Assembly (NCBI RefSeq): GCF_900100365.1
Contig: NZ_FNKU01000001.1
Span: forward strand, 3,534,001 to 3,598,000
Length of the DNA: 64,000 nucleotides
Direction of reading: 5' to 3'
From: Pseudomonas cannabina
Lineage (GTDB): Bacteria > Pseudomonadota > Gammaproteobacteria > Pseudomonadales > Pseudomonadaceae
In this document: positions 40,101-50,296 of the stretch, piece by piece
How the letters are laid out: every line of letters starts with the position of its first letter
How positions within the stretch are numbered: position 1 is the first letter of the stretch
Notes under the pieces: model-generated
Database searches by the model: none
What the model saw: only the letters and a program-made list of their open reading frames with translations
What the model was told of the DNA's origin: nothing
Position numbers and translations under genes: made by a program

Positions 40101-41003
40101 GGCGAACCAGGCGTTGAGCGCCAGATTGTCTACCGTGGTCGGCTTACGGGCGGCGTAGACACCTTTGATTTTCGGTGCATTGAGGCGCGCGGTTGCGCTC
40201 TGCAGGGTACCCTTGCCCCAGCTCATCCACACTTCGCCACCGGCTTGCAGCGTCGACAGCGTCCATTCGCGGGTGAGGCTTTTGGGCAGCCATTTGCCCC
40301 AATCGCTTTGAGGCAGGCTGGCGTAGACATCCGCCTCGCCCTCTTTCCAGCGGCTGGCCTGCACGCGGGAACGCATGTTCAGCGCCAGCGGCTGGCCGTC
40401 CGGCAGGGTCACGCGCGCATCCAGACGCTGGTGGTAACTGCCCGTGGTCAGGCTGACGTTGACGTACGTCAGGGTCAGCGGCGCGGCGTCGAACGGTTGC
40501 ACCGTCACCTGGCTGTCGAGCAGCGACAGGTGCGCCACCCTTTGCATCTGATTCAATATTTGCTCGGGGTTGAACGGGCTATCGTCACGTATCGGCAGGC
40601 CTTGAACTGCCCAGCTACCGTCCTCACCCTGTTTGAGAATGAACTGCAGGCCGTCGACTTCCAGATGATCAATACGCACTTCACGCGCCAGCAGGCTTGC
40701 CCAGAGATCGGGGACGACCCGCACGCGATCCAGACGCAAGGCGCTGGAGCCCTCGCCGACCATCACGTCATGGGCCAGCACAACCGGGGAGAACCTGTTC
40801 CAGCTGCCTTCCAGGCGGCCAATGCTCAGTGGCATGCCCAGCGCAGTGCTGGCACGGCTTTCGACATCGACACGGTATTCCGCCACCAGAGGCGTCAGTT
40901 GACGGCCGAGGCTGACATACAGCGCCGCCAGTATCAGAATCAGCGCGCAAATGCTCAGCCCCCAGCGCGTCAGGGTTGCAACGATGCGAGGAAGACGCCC
41001 CAT
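37188..41003 (-). CDS. yhdP: YhdP family AsmA-like lipid transport protein
   Basis: 1271 residues. One N-terminal membrane helix (LSICALILILAALYVSLG) precedes a very long, beta-rich body of the AsmA/DUF3971 type, with AsmA-like C-terminus. YhdP, TamB and YdbH are bridge-like proteins that carry phospholipids to the outer membrane in E. coli. The gene lies between rng and the nitrilase gene, the usual place. No interruption is seen over the whole length. Confidence 0.93.
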   Translation of the reverse strand: MGRLPRIVATLTRWGLSICALILILAALYVSLGRQLTPLVAEYRVDVESRASTALGMPLSIGRLEGSWNRFSPVVLAHDVMVGEGSSALRLDRVRVVPDLWASLLAREVRIDHLEVDGLQFILKQGEDGSWAVQGLPIRDDSPFNPEQILNQMQRVAHLSLLDSQVTVQPFDAAPLTLTYVNVSLTTGSYHQRLDARVTLPDGQPLALNMRSRVQASRWKEGEADVYASLPQSDWGKWLPKSLTREWTLSTLQAGGEVWMSWGKGTLQSATARLNAPKIKGVYAARKPTTVDNLALNAWFARTETGFQLTLDSLAMDLASKRWESRLQLTQTAATPDSEELWHVQADRLDLTPLTPVIDSLAPLPDKAMAVVDGLKVTGGLRNVLLDYRPQATGDKRLGFAANLDKVGFNAYHGAPAAGNVSGAISGDLGQGELRLDTDDFMLHLDPIFAKPWRYQKANARLTWKLDDQAFTLIAPYIKVLGDEGKIAADFLIKIHLSHDQEDYMDLRVGMVDGDGRYTSKYLPTALSPELDHWLRTAVVSGAVKQGFFQYQGSLNKNSPDTARVISLFFDVSNATLAFQPGWPSLTGVDGKVYVENSGVRVKASKGQLLDTKVSNVLVNIPHVPAGQDSHLLVDGSFAGSLGDGLKILQQAPIGTGSTFAGWQGEGPLNGKLKLDIPLAKGVEPKVVVDFSTDNARLRLADPVLELTRLKGDFRFDSASGLSGKGIKAQAFDNPVTAEISAEGTPSANVTRIVANGQVTVKKLTDWLSVTQPLPVSGDLPYQLQLTLDSKDSPLVINSTLKGVAIDLPAPFGKPADVERPSEFRMTLQGLERRLGAAYDNLANFAFAAPGGKFADGRGELYLGRGGAIVPDAKGLRIRGELSELDIAPWQELAGRYAGGDPGGSAKQLLNSVDLQIGKLTAMGTMLDDVRVQLQRNAAAWALSLDSALAKGTALLPDAKSAPIGINMLYVRLPAPDPKATVVENAPDPLADVDPRKIPALDIKISQLFQGDQLLGPWALKIRSTPTGMRMSDMSLGLKGIQLEGEGAWEGAPGASSSWFKGHLEGKNLADVLKAWSFAPTVTSENFELNVDGRWPGSPAWVGLKRYSGSLDATLNRGQFVEVEGGAQALRVFGLLNLNSIGRRLRLDFSDLLGKGLSYDRVKGLLVASDGVYVTRKPITLTGPSSNLELNGTLDMVSDRVDAKLLVTLPVTNNLPIAALIVGAPAIGGALFLVDKLLGDRVARFASVQYKVEGPWKEPKITFDKPFEKPQ

Positions 41004-41185
41004 CTCAGGATGTCCTCCGCTGCGAGATGCAAAAACCGGATTCAGCGAACAGCTTTCGGCTCGGGTCGGCAGGTGCAGTCAGGTTCAGGTTGTGCTCGTT
41101 CGCCACGCATCATTCTCAATAGACGGCATACCTGCCAGAAACCCGTCGGGCGCCAGTCGTTTACATTTCCCTGCGGCCAGCAATC

Positions 41186-42643
41186 TCAGAGCAGGACCAC
41201 GTCGTATTGTTCCTGCGAGTACATGGTTTCTACCTGAAAACGGATGGTTCGTCCGATAAAGCTCTCCAGTTCCGCCACATTGCCCGACTCTTCATCGAGC
41301 AGCCTGTCGACCACGCGCTGATTGGCCAGCACCCGATAGCCGACAGCCTGATAGGCCCTGGCTTCGCGCAGAATCTCGCGGAAGATTTCGTAACAAATGG
41401 TCTCGGGGGTTTTCAGCTTGCCGCGTCCCGCGCAGCAATGGCAAGGCTCGCAGAGCACTTGCTCAAGGCTTTCGCGGGTGCGCTTGCGCGTCATCTGTAC
41501 CAGCCCCAGCTCGGTGATGCCAATGATGTTGGTCTTGGCGTGATCGCGTTCCAGCTGTTTTTCCAGGGTACGCAGCACCTGACGCTGATGCTCGCCGTCT
41601 TCCATGTCGATGAAATCGATGATGATGATGCCGCCCAGATTACGCAGGCGCAGCTGGCGGGCAATCGCGGTCGCCGCTTCCAGATTGGTCTTGAAGATGG
41701 TCTCTTCCAGATTCCGGTGGCCGACGAACGCCCCGGTGTTCACATCGATGGTGCTCATGGCCTCGGCCGGGTCGATGACCAGATAGCCGCCAGACTTGAG
41801 CGGCACTTTGCGCTCGAGGGCTTTCTGGATTTCGTCTTCGACGCCGTACAGGTCGAAAATCGGTCGCTCGCCAGGGTAATGCTCGAGCCGGTCGGCAATT
41901 TCAGGCATCAGTTCGGCGACAAACTGGGTGGTTTTCTGGAAGGTTTCCCGTGAATCGATACGGATCTTCTCGATGCGCGGGCTGACCAGGTCGCGCAAGG
42001 TGCGCAGCGCCAGGCCGAGATCTTCGTAAATGACAGTGGGCGGGCTGACGGTCTTGATCTGTTCGCCGATCTGGTCCCAGAGCCTGCGCAGGTAGCGGAT
42101 GTCCATGAGAATTTCATCGGCACCGGCGCCTTCGGCAGCGGTGCGCAAAATGAAGCCCCCGGCCTCTTTGATGCCTTCCAGCGCCACGCAATCGCTGACC
42201 ACTTTCTTGAGCCGCTCGCGCTCGGCTTCATCCTCGATCTTCAGGGAAATGCCCACGTGCGCAGTGCGCGGCATGTACACCAGATAACGCGACGGGATCG
42301 ACAGTTGCGTGGTCAGTCGGGCGCCTTTGCTGCCGATCGGGTCCTTGGTGACCTGAACCACCAGACTTTGCCCGTCATGCACCAGCGACGCGATGCTCTC
42401 GACCGCAGGCCCTTCACGCATGGAGATTTCCGAGGCGTGAATGAACGCTGCGCGGTCCAGACCGATGTCGATGAACGCCGCCTGCATGCCGGGCAGCACC
42501 CGCACGACCTTGCCCTTGTAGATATTGCCGACGATGCCGCGACGCTGGGTGCGCTCGACATGCACCTCTTGCAGCACACCGTTTTCGACCACTGCGACCC
42601 GCGATTCCATCGGGGTGATGTTGATCAGAATCTCTTCACTCAT
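41186..42643 (-). CDS. rng: Ribonuclease G
   Basis: 485 residues. N-terminal S1 domain ([38 protein letters not shown]), the RNase E/G catalytic core with the metal-binding Asp in [12 protein letters not shown], and the Zn-link-like Cys cluster CEPCHCC. It matures 16S rRNA 5' ends and turns over mRNA. Its start overlaps the maf stop by four bases; the cluster rng-maf-mreD is conserved. Confidence 0.97.
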   Translation of the reverse strand: MSEEILINITPMESRVAVVENGVLQEVHVERTQRRGIVGNIYKGKVVRVLPGMQAAFIDIGLDRAAFIHASEISMREGPAVESIASLVHDGQSLVVQVTKDPIGSKGARLTTQLSIPSRYLVYMPRTAHVGISLKIEDEAERERLKKVVSDCVALEGIKEAGGFILRTAAEGAGADEILMDIRYLRRLWDQIGEQIKTVSPPTVIYEDLGLALRTLRDLVSPRIEKIRIDSRETFQKTTQFVAELMPEIADRLEHYPGERPIFDLYGVEDEIQKALERKVPLKSGGYLVIDPAEAMSTIDVNTGAFVGHRNLEETIFKTNLEAATAIARQLRLRNLGGIIIIDFIDMEDGEHQRQVLRTLEKQLERDHAKTNIIGITELGLVQMTRKRTRESLEQVLCEPCHCCAGRGKLKTPETICYEIFREILREARAYQAVGYRVLANQRVVDRLLDEESGNVAELESFIGRTIRFQVETMYSQEQYDVVLL

Positions 42644-43242
42644 GACTTGTCACCTTCCAGGCGTTGCCAGCAGGGTATGCCGAAACGGCCGAGCAATTCT
42701 GCGGTTTCACACAGAGGCAGACCAACCACCCCAGAATAGCTGCCCTGCAGGTCTTCGACGAAAATCGCCGCCAAACCTTGAATGGCATAGCCGCCCGCTT
42801 TGTCGGCAGGCTCGCCGCTGGCCCAATAGGCCTGCGCCTCATGCAGCTTAATCTCGCGGAAGCGAACGCGGCTCGTCACCACACAGGTTTCGCTGCGCTG
42901 CCGATCGATAAGCGCAACGGCCGTCATGACGTCGTGTTCGCGCCCCGACAAGGCCGTCAACATGCTCAGCGCATCGGCTTCATCGACCGGCTTGCCGAGA
43001 ATTCGCCCGTCCAGCACCACAGCAGTGTCCGCGCCCAGCACGCAGCCCTGCTGATCAGCCTGCACCAACGACAGGCCCGCCTGAGCCTTGCCCAGCGCAA
43101 GACGCTCGACATAGGCGGCCGGGGTTTCATGGTCGAAAGGGGTTTCATCGATCTGCGCGCTCAATACGGCGAAGGGCACGCCGATCTGAGTCAGAAGTTC
43201 GCGACGGCGCGGTGAGCCGGAAGCCAGATAAAGCGAGGGCAT
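42640..43242 (-). CDS. maf: Maf-like nucleotide pyrophosphatase
   Basis: 200 residues from ATG 43242 ([17 protein letters not shown]); the upstream frame is not conserved. [11 protein letters not shown] is the Maf signature, then [14 protein letters not shown] and [27 protein letters not shown]. Enzymes of this subgroup remove dTTP, UTP or modified nucleotides and have been linked to septum control. Part of the mre-maf-rng cluster. Confidence 0.93.
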   Translation of the reverse strand: MPSLYLASGSPRRRELLTQIGVPFAVLSAQIDETPFDHETPAAYVERLALGKAQAGLSLVQADQQGCVLGADTAVVLDGRILGKPVDEADALSMLTALSGREHDVMTAVALIDRQRSETCVVTSRVRFREIKLHEAQAYWASGEPADKAGGYAIQGLAAIFVEDLQGSYSGVVGLPLCETAELLGRFGIPCWQRLEGDKS

Positions 43243-43309
43243 AAGGACATCTCCGTGTCGGTGACGGTGAACGCGCAAGCCCTCTCAGGGTGCAGCGCCC
43301 ACCTTGCGC

Positions 43310-43801
43310 TTAATTGATTTTCAAACGTTTGCGCAATCCACGCAGACCGTAACTGACCCAAGGCCACAGCAACGCACTGACCAGCGCGGGTAACACCAGC
43401 GCCAGAGTCGGCTGACGGTTGCCGGTCAGGGCACTGAGCCACAGTTGCGCAAGCTGCGCCAGACCGAAGACCACCAGCAACACCAGACATTGCTGCCACA
43501 TCGGGAACATGCGCAGGCGCTGTTGCAGGGACATCACCAGAAAGGTAATCAGGCTGAGGATCAACGCGTTCTGACCGAGCAGCGTGCCGTACAGCACATC
43601 TTCCATCAGGCCCAGAACCCAGGCGGTGGTCATGCCGTACTTGTGTGGCAATGCCAGCACCCAGAAGGTCAGCAGCAGGGCCAGCCACAAGGGGCGAAAG
43701 ATTTCCATGAATTGCGGCAACGGCGAAACGCTCAGCAACAGGCCGATTGCAAAGGTCAGCCAGACTACCCAGCCATTGCGCCCGGAGACATGACTAACCA
43801 T
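43310..43801 (-). CDS. mreD: Rod shape-determining protein MreD
   Basis: 163 residues with about five hydrophobic helices (WVVWLTFAIGLLLSVSP, LLLTFWVLALPHKYGM, ILSLITFLVMSLQQRL, CLVLLVVFGLAQLAQLW, LALVLPALVSALLWPWV) and the MreD-type loop DVLYGTLLGQNAL. It belongs to the elongasome with MreB and MreC. It overlaps the end of mreC by eight bases. Confidence 0.94.
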   Translation of the reverse strand: MVSHVSGRNGWVVWLTFAIGLLLSVSPLPQFMEIFRPLWLALLLTFWVLALPHKYGMTTAWVLGLMEDVLYGTLLGQNALILSLITFLVMSLQQRLRMFPMWQQCLVLLVVFGLAQLAQLWLSALTGNRQPTLALVLPALVSALLWPWVSYGLRGLRKRLKIN

Positions 43802-44918
43802 CGATTGGCTCCCGAGCAGTAGAAGGTGTGGAAGCAGGCGGCTGCGACGCGGCGGGACGGGACGCTGGACGAGCCGGTTTGGCCGGCGGGGCAGCAGGTG
43901 CGGCAGGTGCTGGCGTCGTCGCCTGAGCAGCGGGCTTATGGATGATCGCAGCGCCCGGAAACATCGGGATTGTCGCTTGCGGCCACATCGGGAATGCCGG
44001 TGTCGGCGGCGGCAACGTGGCCATCACGGTGGGCTCGATGCCCTTTTCAATTGATTCCTGCGCCTGCGCGGCATCGGCGGCACGCTCTTCCGGGGAGCGA
44101 CCATCGGAGAACACCAGCAGCAGATAACGGCTGCGATTCAGCGCAGCCGTCGGCACAGCGCGGACAATGGCGAATGGCTGACCGGAATCGTGGATGACTT
44201 CCTTGACCGTCGCCACCGGATAACCGGCCGGGAAACGCTGACCTAGACCGGAGCTGACCAGCAGATCACCTTCCTTGATGTCCGCCGTATCTGCCACATG
44301 GCGAAGTTCCAGACGCTCCGGGTTACCGGTGCCGCTGGCGATAGCACGCAGGCCGTTGCGATTCACCTGAACCGGAATGCTGTGCGTGGTATCCGTCAGC
44401 AACAGGACGCGCGAGGTGTAGGGCATCAGTTCGACGACCTGACCCATCAGGCCACGGGCATCGAGTACCGGCTGCCCCAGTACAACGCCGTCACGCTCGC
44501 CTTTGTTAATGATGATTCGATGAGTGAAGGGGTTCGGGTCCATGCCGATCAGCTCGGCGACCTCGACTTTTTCATTGACCAGCGCCGAAGAGTTCAGCAA
44601 CTCGCGCAGCCGAACGTTCTGCTCGGTCAGGGCCGCCAGTTTTTGCAGGCGGCCTTGCAGGAGCAAGGCTTCGGTCTTGAGCTTTTCGTTCTCGGCGATC
44701 AGTTCTGTACGACTGCCGAACTGGCTGGCAACGCCTTGATACAAACGTTGTGGCAGATCGACAATCCAGTAGGACTGCATGAGCACCATGGACATCTGAC
44801 TGCGCACGGGCTTGAGGATCGTAAAGCGGGCGTCGACAACCATCAACGCAACCGACAGAACGGCCAGCACCAGCAGACGTACGCCCAGCGACGGGCCTTT
44901 TGCGAAGAGCGGTTTAAT
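43794..44918 (-). CDS. mreC: Rod shape-determining protein MreC, probable ATT start
   Basis: 374 residues if translation begins at ATT 44918-44916. The frame is closed by TAG four codons upstream and holds no ATG, GTG or TTG before codon 17. From ATT the product starts KPLFAKGPSLGVRLLVLAVL, which aligns exactly with E. coli MreC (MKPIFSRGPS), and AGGAG stands six bases before ATT. Starting at GTG 44870 would cut away the cytoplasmic tail and part of the membrane helix. A coiled coil (ENEKLKTEALLLQGRLQKL) and the MreC beta domains follow, then a Pro/Ala-rich tail of about 80 residues. MreC links the MreB filaments to cell-wall enzymes. Confidence 0.9.
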   Translation of the reverse strand: MKPLFAKGPSLGVRLLVLAVLSVALMVVDARFTILKPVRSQMSMVLMQSYWIVDLPQRLYQGVASQFGSRTELIAENEKLKTEALLLQGRLQKLAALTEQNVRLRELLNSSALVNEKVEVAELIGMDPNPFTHRIIINKGERDGVVLGQPVLDARGLMGQVVELMPYTSRVLLLTDTTHSIPVQVNRNGLRAIASGTGNPERLELRHVADTADIKEGDLLVSSGLGQRFPAGYPVATVKEVIHDSGQPFAIVRAVPTAALNRSRYLLLVFSDGRSPEERAADAAQAQESIEKGIEPTVMATLPPPTPAFPMWPQATIPMFPGAAIIHKPAAQATTPAPAAPAAPPAKPARPASRPAASQPPASTPSTAREPIDG

Positions 44919-45044
44919 AGGCCGCTCCTACGGGGCATGCGATCACGGGATCGAGCTTCAATGGGCTGTTATTCATGCGCTATGGAACCGGCCTAGACAA
45001 ATGAAAGAGATAGGCAGCCTGTTTCGGCGTCAGCCTGACGCATA

Positions 45045-45066
45045 CAGGTAGCACATACGCTACCTG
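45045..45066. other. Hairpin between mreB and mreC
   Basis: CAGGTAGC (45045-45052) and GCTACCTG (45059-45066) form a perfect 8-bp stem with a six-base loop in the 183-base gap after mreB. There is no T-run. It may be a processing or stability element that sets higher mreB than mreCD expression. Confidence 0.45.
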
Positions 45067-45101
45067 CATACAAAAGACTCCGTGAACGGCACCCCGGCGA
45101 T

Positions 45102-46151
<1,050 letters not shown>

Positions 46152-46182
46152 CTAGGGAACGCGTGGTAAAAAAGTGCGGCAA

Positions 46183-46211
46183 ACTCTAACAACGACAGGG
46201 ATTTTGGGCAA
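46183..46211 (-). promoter_or_regulatory. Probable promoter of mreBCD
   Basis: On the minus strand TTGCCC (46211-46206), 17 bases, TAGAGT (46188-46183), about 45 bases upstream of the mreB ATG. A perfect GCCAAT-N7-ATTGGC inverted repeat at 46215-46233 flanks its -35 box. Confidence 0.55.
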
Positions 46212-46343
46212 GGAGCCAATATGCTAAATTGGCGGTTTTCCGAACACCACCCTCGACGTTAGCGGCTTGAGACAGCAATAACGCGATAGTGTTCCGCAAT
46301 TGGCAACAATGCAAATCCGTCAGCATTCCACTGGAGAAACCCC

Positions 46344-46631
46344 ATGGCGCTTGAACGCTCCGACGTGGAAAAGATCGCTCATCTGGCTCGACTGGGCCTT
46401 AGTGACGCCGATATCCCGCGTACTACCGAAGCACTGAACAGCATTCTGGGTCTGGTCGACCAGATGCAGGCGGTCGACACCGCAGGCATCGAACCCCTGG
46501 CTCACCCGCTGGAAGCGACCCAGCGCCTGCGCGAAGACGCCGTTACCGAACGAAATCGCCGCGATACTTACCAAGCCATCGCACCTGCGGTCCAGGACGG
46601 TCTGTATCTGGTTCCGAAAGTCATCGAGTAA
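46344..46631 (+). CDS. gatC: Asp-tRNA(Asn)/Glu-tRNA(Gln) amidotransferase subunit C
   Basis: 95 residues, full length. Typical [14 protein letters not shown] and the C-terminal [11 protein letters not shown]. GatC wraps around GatA and GatB and stabilises the complex that amidates mischarged Glu-tRNA-Gln or Asp-tRNA-Asn. First gene of gatCAB, divergent from mreB, with a 14-base gap to gatA. Confidence 0.96.
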   Translation: MALERSDVEKIAHLARLGLSDADIPRTTEALNSILGLVDQMQAVDTAGIEPLAHPLEATQRLREDAVTERNRRDTYQAIAPAVQDGLYLVPKVIE

Positions 46632-46645
46632 GGGAAAGCGCCTGC

Positions 46646-48097
46646 ATGCATCAAATGACTCTGGCCGAGATCGCTCGCGGACTCGCCGATAAAAAGTTCT
46701 CTTCTGAAGAGCTGGCCCGTGTCCTGCTGTCGCGCATCGCACAGCTCGATCCGCAGCTCAACAGCTTCATCAGCCTCACCGAAGACCTGGCCATCACTCA
46801 GGCCCAGGCGGCAGACGCACGCCGCGCCGCCGGTGAAAACGGCCCGCTGCTCGGCGCCCCGCTGGCGCACAAGGACCTGTTCTGCACGCAGGGCATCCGT
46901 ACCAGCTGCGGCTCGCTGATGCTCGACAATTTCAAGGCGCCCTACGACGCCACCGTCGTGTCGCGGCTGGCCTCGGCGGGGACCGTCACACTGGGCAAGA
47001 CCAACATGGACGAATTCGCCATGGGGTCGGCCAACGAATCCAGCCATTACGGCGCGGTAAAAAACCCGTGGAACCTCGAATGCGTGCCAGGCGGCTCTTC
47101 CGGCGGTTCGGCTGCGGCAGTCGCTGCCCGCCTGCTGCCCGCCGCAACCGGTACTGACACCGGCGGCTCGATTCGCCAACCTGCAGCGCTGACCAACCTC
47201 ACTGGCCTCAAGCCGACTTATGGCCGCGTCTCGCGCTGGGGCATGATTGCCTACGCGTCCAGCCTCGATCAGGCCGGTCCCATGGCGCGCACCGCTGAAG
47301 ACTGTGCCCTGCTGCTGCAAGGCATGGCCGGTTTCGATCCGCAGGATTCCACCAGCATCGACGAGCCGGTCCCGGACTATTCCGCCAGCCTCAATACCTC
47401 GCTCAAGGGCCTGCGTATCGGCGTGCCGAAAGAATATTTCAGCGCCGGCCTCGATCCGCGCATCGCGCAGCTGGTGCATGAAAGCGTCAAAGAGCTGGAA
47501 AAGCTCGGTGCAGTCGTCAAGGAAGTCAGCCTGCCAAACCTGCAACACGCCATCCCGGCCTATTACGTCATCGCACCGGCAGAGGCATCGTCCAACCTGT
47601 CACGCTTCGACGGCGTGCGCTTCGGCTACCGCTGCGAAGACCCGAAAGACCTGACTGACCTGTACAAGCGCTCACGCGCCGAGGGCTTTGGCCCGGAAGT
47701 TCAGCGACGCATCATGGTCGGCGCCTACGCGCTGTCGGCAGGCTACTACGACGCCTATTACTTGCAGGCACAGAAAATCCGTCGCCTGATCAAGAACGAT
47801 TTCATGAGCGCATTCGCCGACGTCGACGTGATTCTCGGCCCGACCACGCCCAACCCGGCGTGGAAAATCGGCGCCAAGACCCACGACCCGATTGCCGAAT
47901 ACCTGGAAGACTTCTACACCATCACCGCCAACCTGGCGGGTCTGCCGGGCTTGTCCATGCCAGCGGGCTTTGTCGAGGGCCTGCCGGTCGGCGTGCAATT
48001 GCTCGCCCCGTATTTTCAGGAAGGCCGTCTCTTGAATGTGGCGCATCAGTATCAGCAAGTCACCGACTGGCACACTCGCGCACCTGAAGGCTTCTGA
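46646..48097 (+). CDS. gatA: Asp-tRNA(Asn)/Glu-tRNA(Gln) amidotransferase subunit A
   Basis: 483 residues of the amidase-signature family. The Ser-cisSer-Lys triad is visible in [11 protein letters not shown] (Lys), [18 protein letters not shown] and [17 protein letters not shown] (Ser). It releases ammonia from glutamine for GatB. Middle gene of the gatCAB operon, ten bases before gatB. Confidence 0.97.
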   Translation: MHQMTLAEIARGLADKKFSSEELARVLLSRIAQLDPQLNSFISLTEDLAITQAQAADARRAAGENGPLLGAPLAHKDLFCTQGIRTSCGSLMLDNFKAPYDATVVSRLASAGTVTLGKTNMDEFAMGSANESSHYGAVKNPWNLECVPGGSSGGSAAAVAARLLPAATGTDTGGSIRQPAALTNLTGLKPTYGRVSRWGMIAYASSLDQAGPMARTAEDCALLLQGMAGFDPQDSTSIDEPVPDYSASLNTSLKGLRIGVPKEYFSAGLDPRIAQLVHESVKELEKLGAVVKEVSLPNLQHAIPAYYVIAPAEASSNLSRFDGVRFGYRCEDPKDLTDLYKRSRAEGFGPEVQRRIMVGAYALSAGYYDAYYLQAQKIRRLIKNDFMSAFADVDVILGPTTPNPAWKIGAKTHDPIAEYLEDFYTITANLAGLPGLSMPAGFVEGLPVGVQLLAPYFQEGRLLNVAHQYQQVTDWHTRAPEGF

Positions 48098-48107
48098 GGA
48101 GAAACAC

Positions 48108-49553
48108 ATGCAATGGGAAGTCGTCATCGGGCTGGAGATTCATACCCAGCTTTCGACCCAATCAAAGATTTTTTCCGGTAGCGCCACCACGTTCGGCTCC
48201 GAACCCAACACACAGGCCAGCCTGGTCGATCTGGGCATGCCGGGCGTGTTGCCGGTGCTGAACAAGGAAGCCGTGCGCATGGCCGTCAAGTTCGGCCTGG
48301 CGGTGGATGCCGAAATCGGTCAGCACAACGTGTTTGCCCGCAAGAACTACTTTTACCCTGACCTGCCCAAGGGTTATCAGATCAGCCAGATGGAATTGCC
48401 GATTGTTGGCAAAGGCCATCTGGACATCACCCTGGAAGACGGCACGGTCAAGCGCATCGGCATCACCCGCGCGCACCTGGAAGAAGACGCAGGCAAGAGC
48501 CTGCACGAAGACTTCCAGGGCATGACCGGCATCGACCTGAACCGCGCCGGCACGCCGCTGCTGGAGATCGTTTCCGAGCCGGACATGCGCAGCGCCAAGG
48601 AAGCCGTGGCCTACGTCAAAGCCATCCACGCGATTGTCCGTTACCTGGGCATCTGCGACGGCAACATGGCCGAAGGCTCGCTGCGCTGCGACTGCAACGT
48701 GTCGATTCGCCCTAAAGGTCAGGTCGAGTTCGGGACCCGCTGCGAGATCAAGAACGTCAACTCGTTCCGCTTCATCGAGAAGGCGATCAACAGCGAGATA
48801 CAGCGCCAGATCGACCTGATCGAAGACGGCGGCAAGGTTATCCAGCAGACGCGTCTGTACGACCCGAACACCAACGAAACCCGTGCCATGCGCAGCAAGG
48901 AGGAAGCCAACGACTACCGTTACTTCCCCGATCCTGACCTGTTGCCGGTAATCATCGAGGATTCGTTCCTCGAAGAAACCCGCGCCACGCTGCCGGAACT
49001 GCCGCCGCAGAAACGCGAACGCTTCCAGAGCCAGTTTGGCCTGTCGACCTACGACGCCAGTGTGCTGGCTTCAAGCCGCGAGCAGGCCGACTATTTCGAA
49101 AAAGTGGTCAGCATCAGCGGCGATGCCAAGCTGGCGGCCAACTGGGTCATGGTCGAACTGGGCAGCCTGTTGAACAAGCAGGGTGTCGAGATCGAGCAAT
49201 CGCCGGTCAGCGCCGAGCAACTGGGCGGCATGCTCAAGCGCATCACTGACAACACCATCTCGGGCAAGATCGCGAAAATGGTCTTCGAGGCGATGGCCAA
49301 TGGTGAAGGCAGTGCCGATGAAGTCATCGAGAAACGCGGCCTGAAGCAGGTGACCGACAGCGGTGCCATCGAATCGATGCTCGACGAAGTGCTGGCGGCC
49401 AATGCAGAACAGGTCGAACAGTATCGGGCCGCTGATGAAATCAAGCGCGGCAAGATGTTCGGCTTCTTCGTCGGCCAGGCCATGAAAGCCTCCAAAGGCA
49501 AAGCTAACCCGCAGCAGGTCAATGAACTGCTGAAGGCCAAGCTGGAGGGTTGA
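48108..49553 (+). CDS. gatB: Asp-tRNA(Asn)/Glu-tRNA(Gln) amidotransferase subunit B
   Basis: 481 residues from ATG 48108 ([15 protein letters not shown]), preceded by GAGGAGAAA. The catalytic cradle contains [19 protein letters not shown] and [25 protein letters not shown]; the helical YqeY-type tail domain ends in [16 protein letters not shown]. GatB phosphorylates and amidates the misacylated tRNA. Last gene of gatCAB. Confidence 0.97.
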   Translation: MQWEVVIGLEIHTQLSTQSKIFSGSATTFGSEPNTQASLVDLGMPGVLPVLNKEAVRMAVKFGLAVDAEIGQHNVFARKNYFYPDLPKGYQISQMELPIVGKGHLDITLEDGTVKRIGITRAHLEEDAGKSLHEDFQGMTGIDLNRAGTPLLEIVSEPDMRSAKEAVAYVKAIHAIVRYLGICDGNMAEGSLRCDCNVSIRPKGQVEFGTRCEIKNVNSFRFIEKAINSEIQRQIDLIEDGGKVIQQTRLYDPNTNETRAMRSKEEANDYRYFPDPDLLPVIIEDSFLEETRATLPELPPQKRERFQSQFGLSTYDASVLASSREQADYFEKVVSISGDAKLAANWVMVELGSLLNKQGVEIEQSPVSAEQLGGMLKRITDNTISGKIAKMVFEAMANGEGSADEVIEKRGLKQVTDSGAIESMLDEVLAANAEQVEQYRAADEIKRGKMFGFFVGQAMKASKGKANPQQVNELLKAKLEG

Positions 49554-49651
49554 TCGCCCTATTAACAATAGCTTCCAAGCTCTGGACTAGGCGTTATATG
49601 CATGTCCAACGAACCCGGGAAATAGGGCATGCAGGCTTCTGCCCGCAGGGC

Positions 49652-49741
49652 GTGGGAGCGAACTTGTTCGCGAAGACGGTGGTTCAAACGATAAACTTTC
49701 GGAGGATGTACCGGCCCTTTCGCGAACAAGTTCGCTCCCAC
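49652..49741. repeat. REPIN: inverted pair of REP elements after gatB
   Basis: The arms GTGGGAGCGAACTTGTTCGC plus GAA (49652-49674) and their exact complement at 49719-49741 are 23 bp each, with a 44-base centre. Outside them the arms continue imperfectly (TTCTGCCCGCAGGGCGT on the left, GGCCTTCGGCCAGAA on the right). The rest of the 321-base gap 49554-49874 between gatB and the rlpA-like gene shows no gene. Such pairs are the REPIN form mobilised by RAYT transposases in P. fluorescens and P. syringae. Confidence 0.88.
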
Positions 49742-49874
49742 GGCCTTCGGCCAGAATCAAAAACAGACTTGTGTATGACTCTAAGTGCGCGCTGCGACAC
49801 AACGCTGTGAGCCAACGCGGAGCATTTACACGAGAGTCAACCACAGCTCATCCGGCACTCAGGAACCAACCCCC

Positions 49875-50243
49875 ATGCGCCGACTTCTTGTTGCCAGCAG
49901 CCTGCTGACCTTGCTGGCTGGCTGCGCAAATCACATCATCGACCCTCACGGTTATGATGAGACCGGCACCGCCGCCTATTACGGCGCTCGCCATCATGGC
50001 AATCGCACCGCCAGCGGCGAATCCTTCAATCAAAATGCCCTGACCGCTGCCCACCGGCAATTGCCTTTCGGGACGCGGGTCAAGGTGACCAACCTCGACA
50101 ATCAACGCACGGTCGTCGTGCGTATCAACGACCGAGGGCCGCACACGCGTGGCCGATTGATCGATGTCTCTCGCGAAGCAGCCGAACAACTGGGTATGCT
50201 GCGCAGCGGCACTGCGCCCGTTCGCGTTCAGGCCCTCGACTAA
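49875..50243 (+). CDS. RlpA-like lipoprotein, short
   Basis: 122 residues from ATG 49875 (MRRLLVASSLLTLLAGC), a lipoprotein signal with lipobox LLAGC. The rest is a double-psi beta-barrel RlpA domain (GTAAYYGARHHGNRTASGESFNQNALTAAHRQLPFGTRV split, RINDRGPHTRGRLIDVS). Full RlpA also has a SPOR domain and cleaves naked glycan strands; this protein has no SPOR domain. It corresponds by order to PA4485 next to gatB. Activity is unproven. Confidence 0.88.
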   Translation: MRRLLVASSLLTLLAGCANHIIDPHGYDETGTAAYYGARHHGNRTASGESFNQNALTAAHRQLPFGTRVKVTNLDNQRTVVVRINDRGPHTRGRLIDVSREAAEQLGMLRSGTAPVRVQALD

Positions 50244-50296
50244 GGACACTCGGTATTCTCCAGCTATCGGCCCTGCCCGCTCCCGCCCTCATTCAA

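Noticed and set aside
37815..41237. Two long open frames opposite yhdP (about 580 and 550 codons)
   Set aside because: Shadow frames of a single large conserved gene; their products are low-complexity and show no domain.
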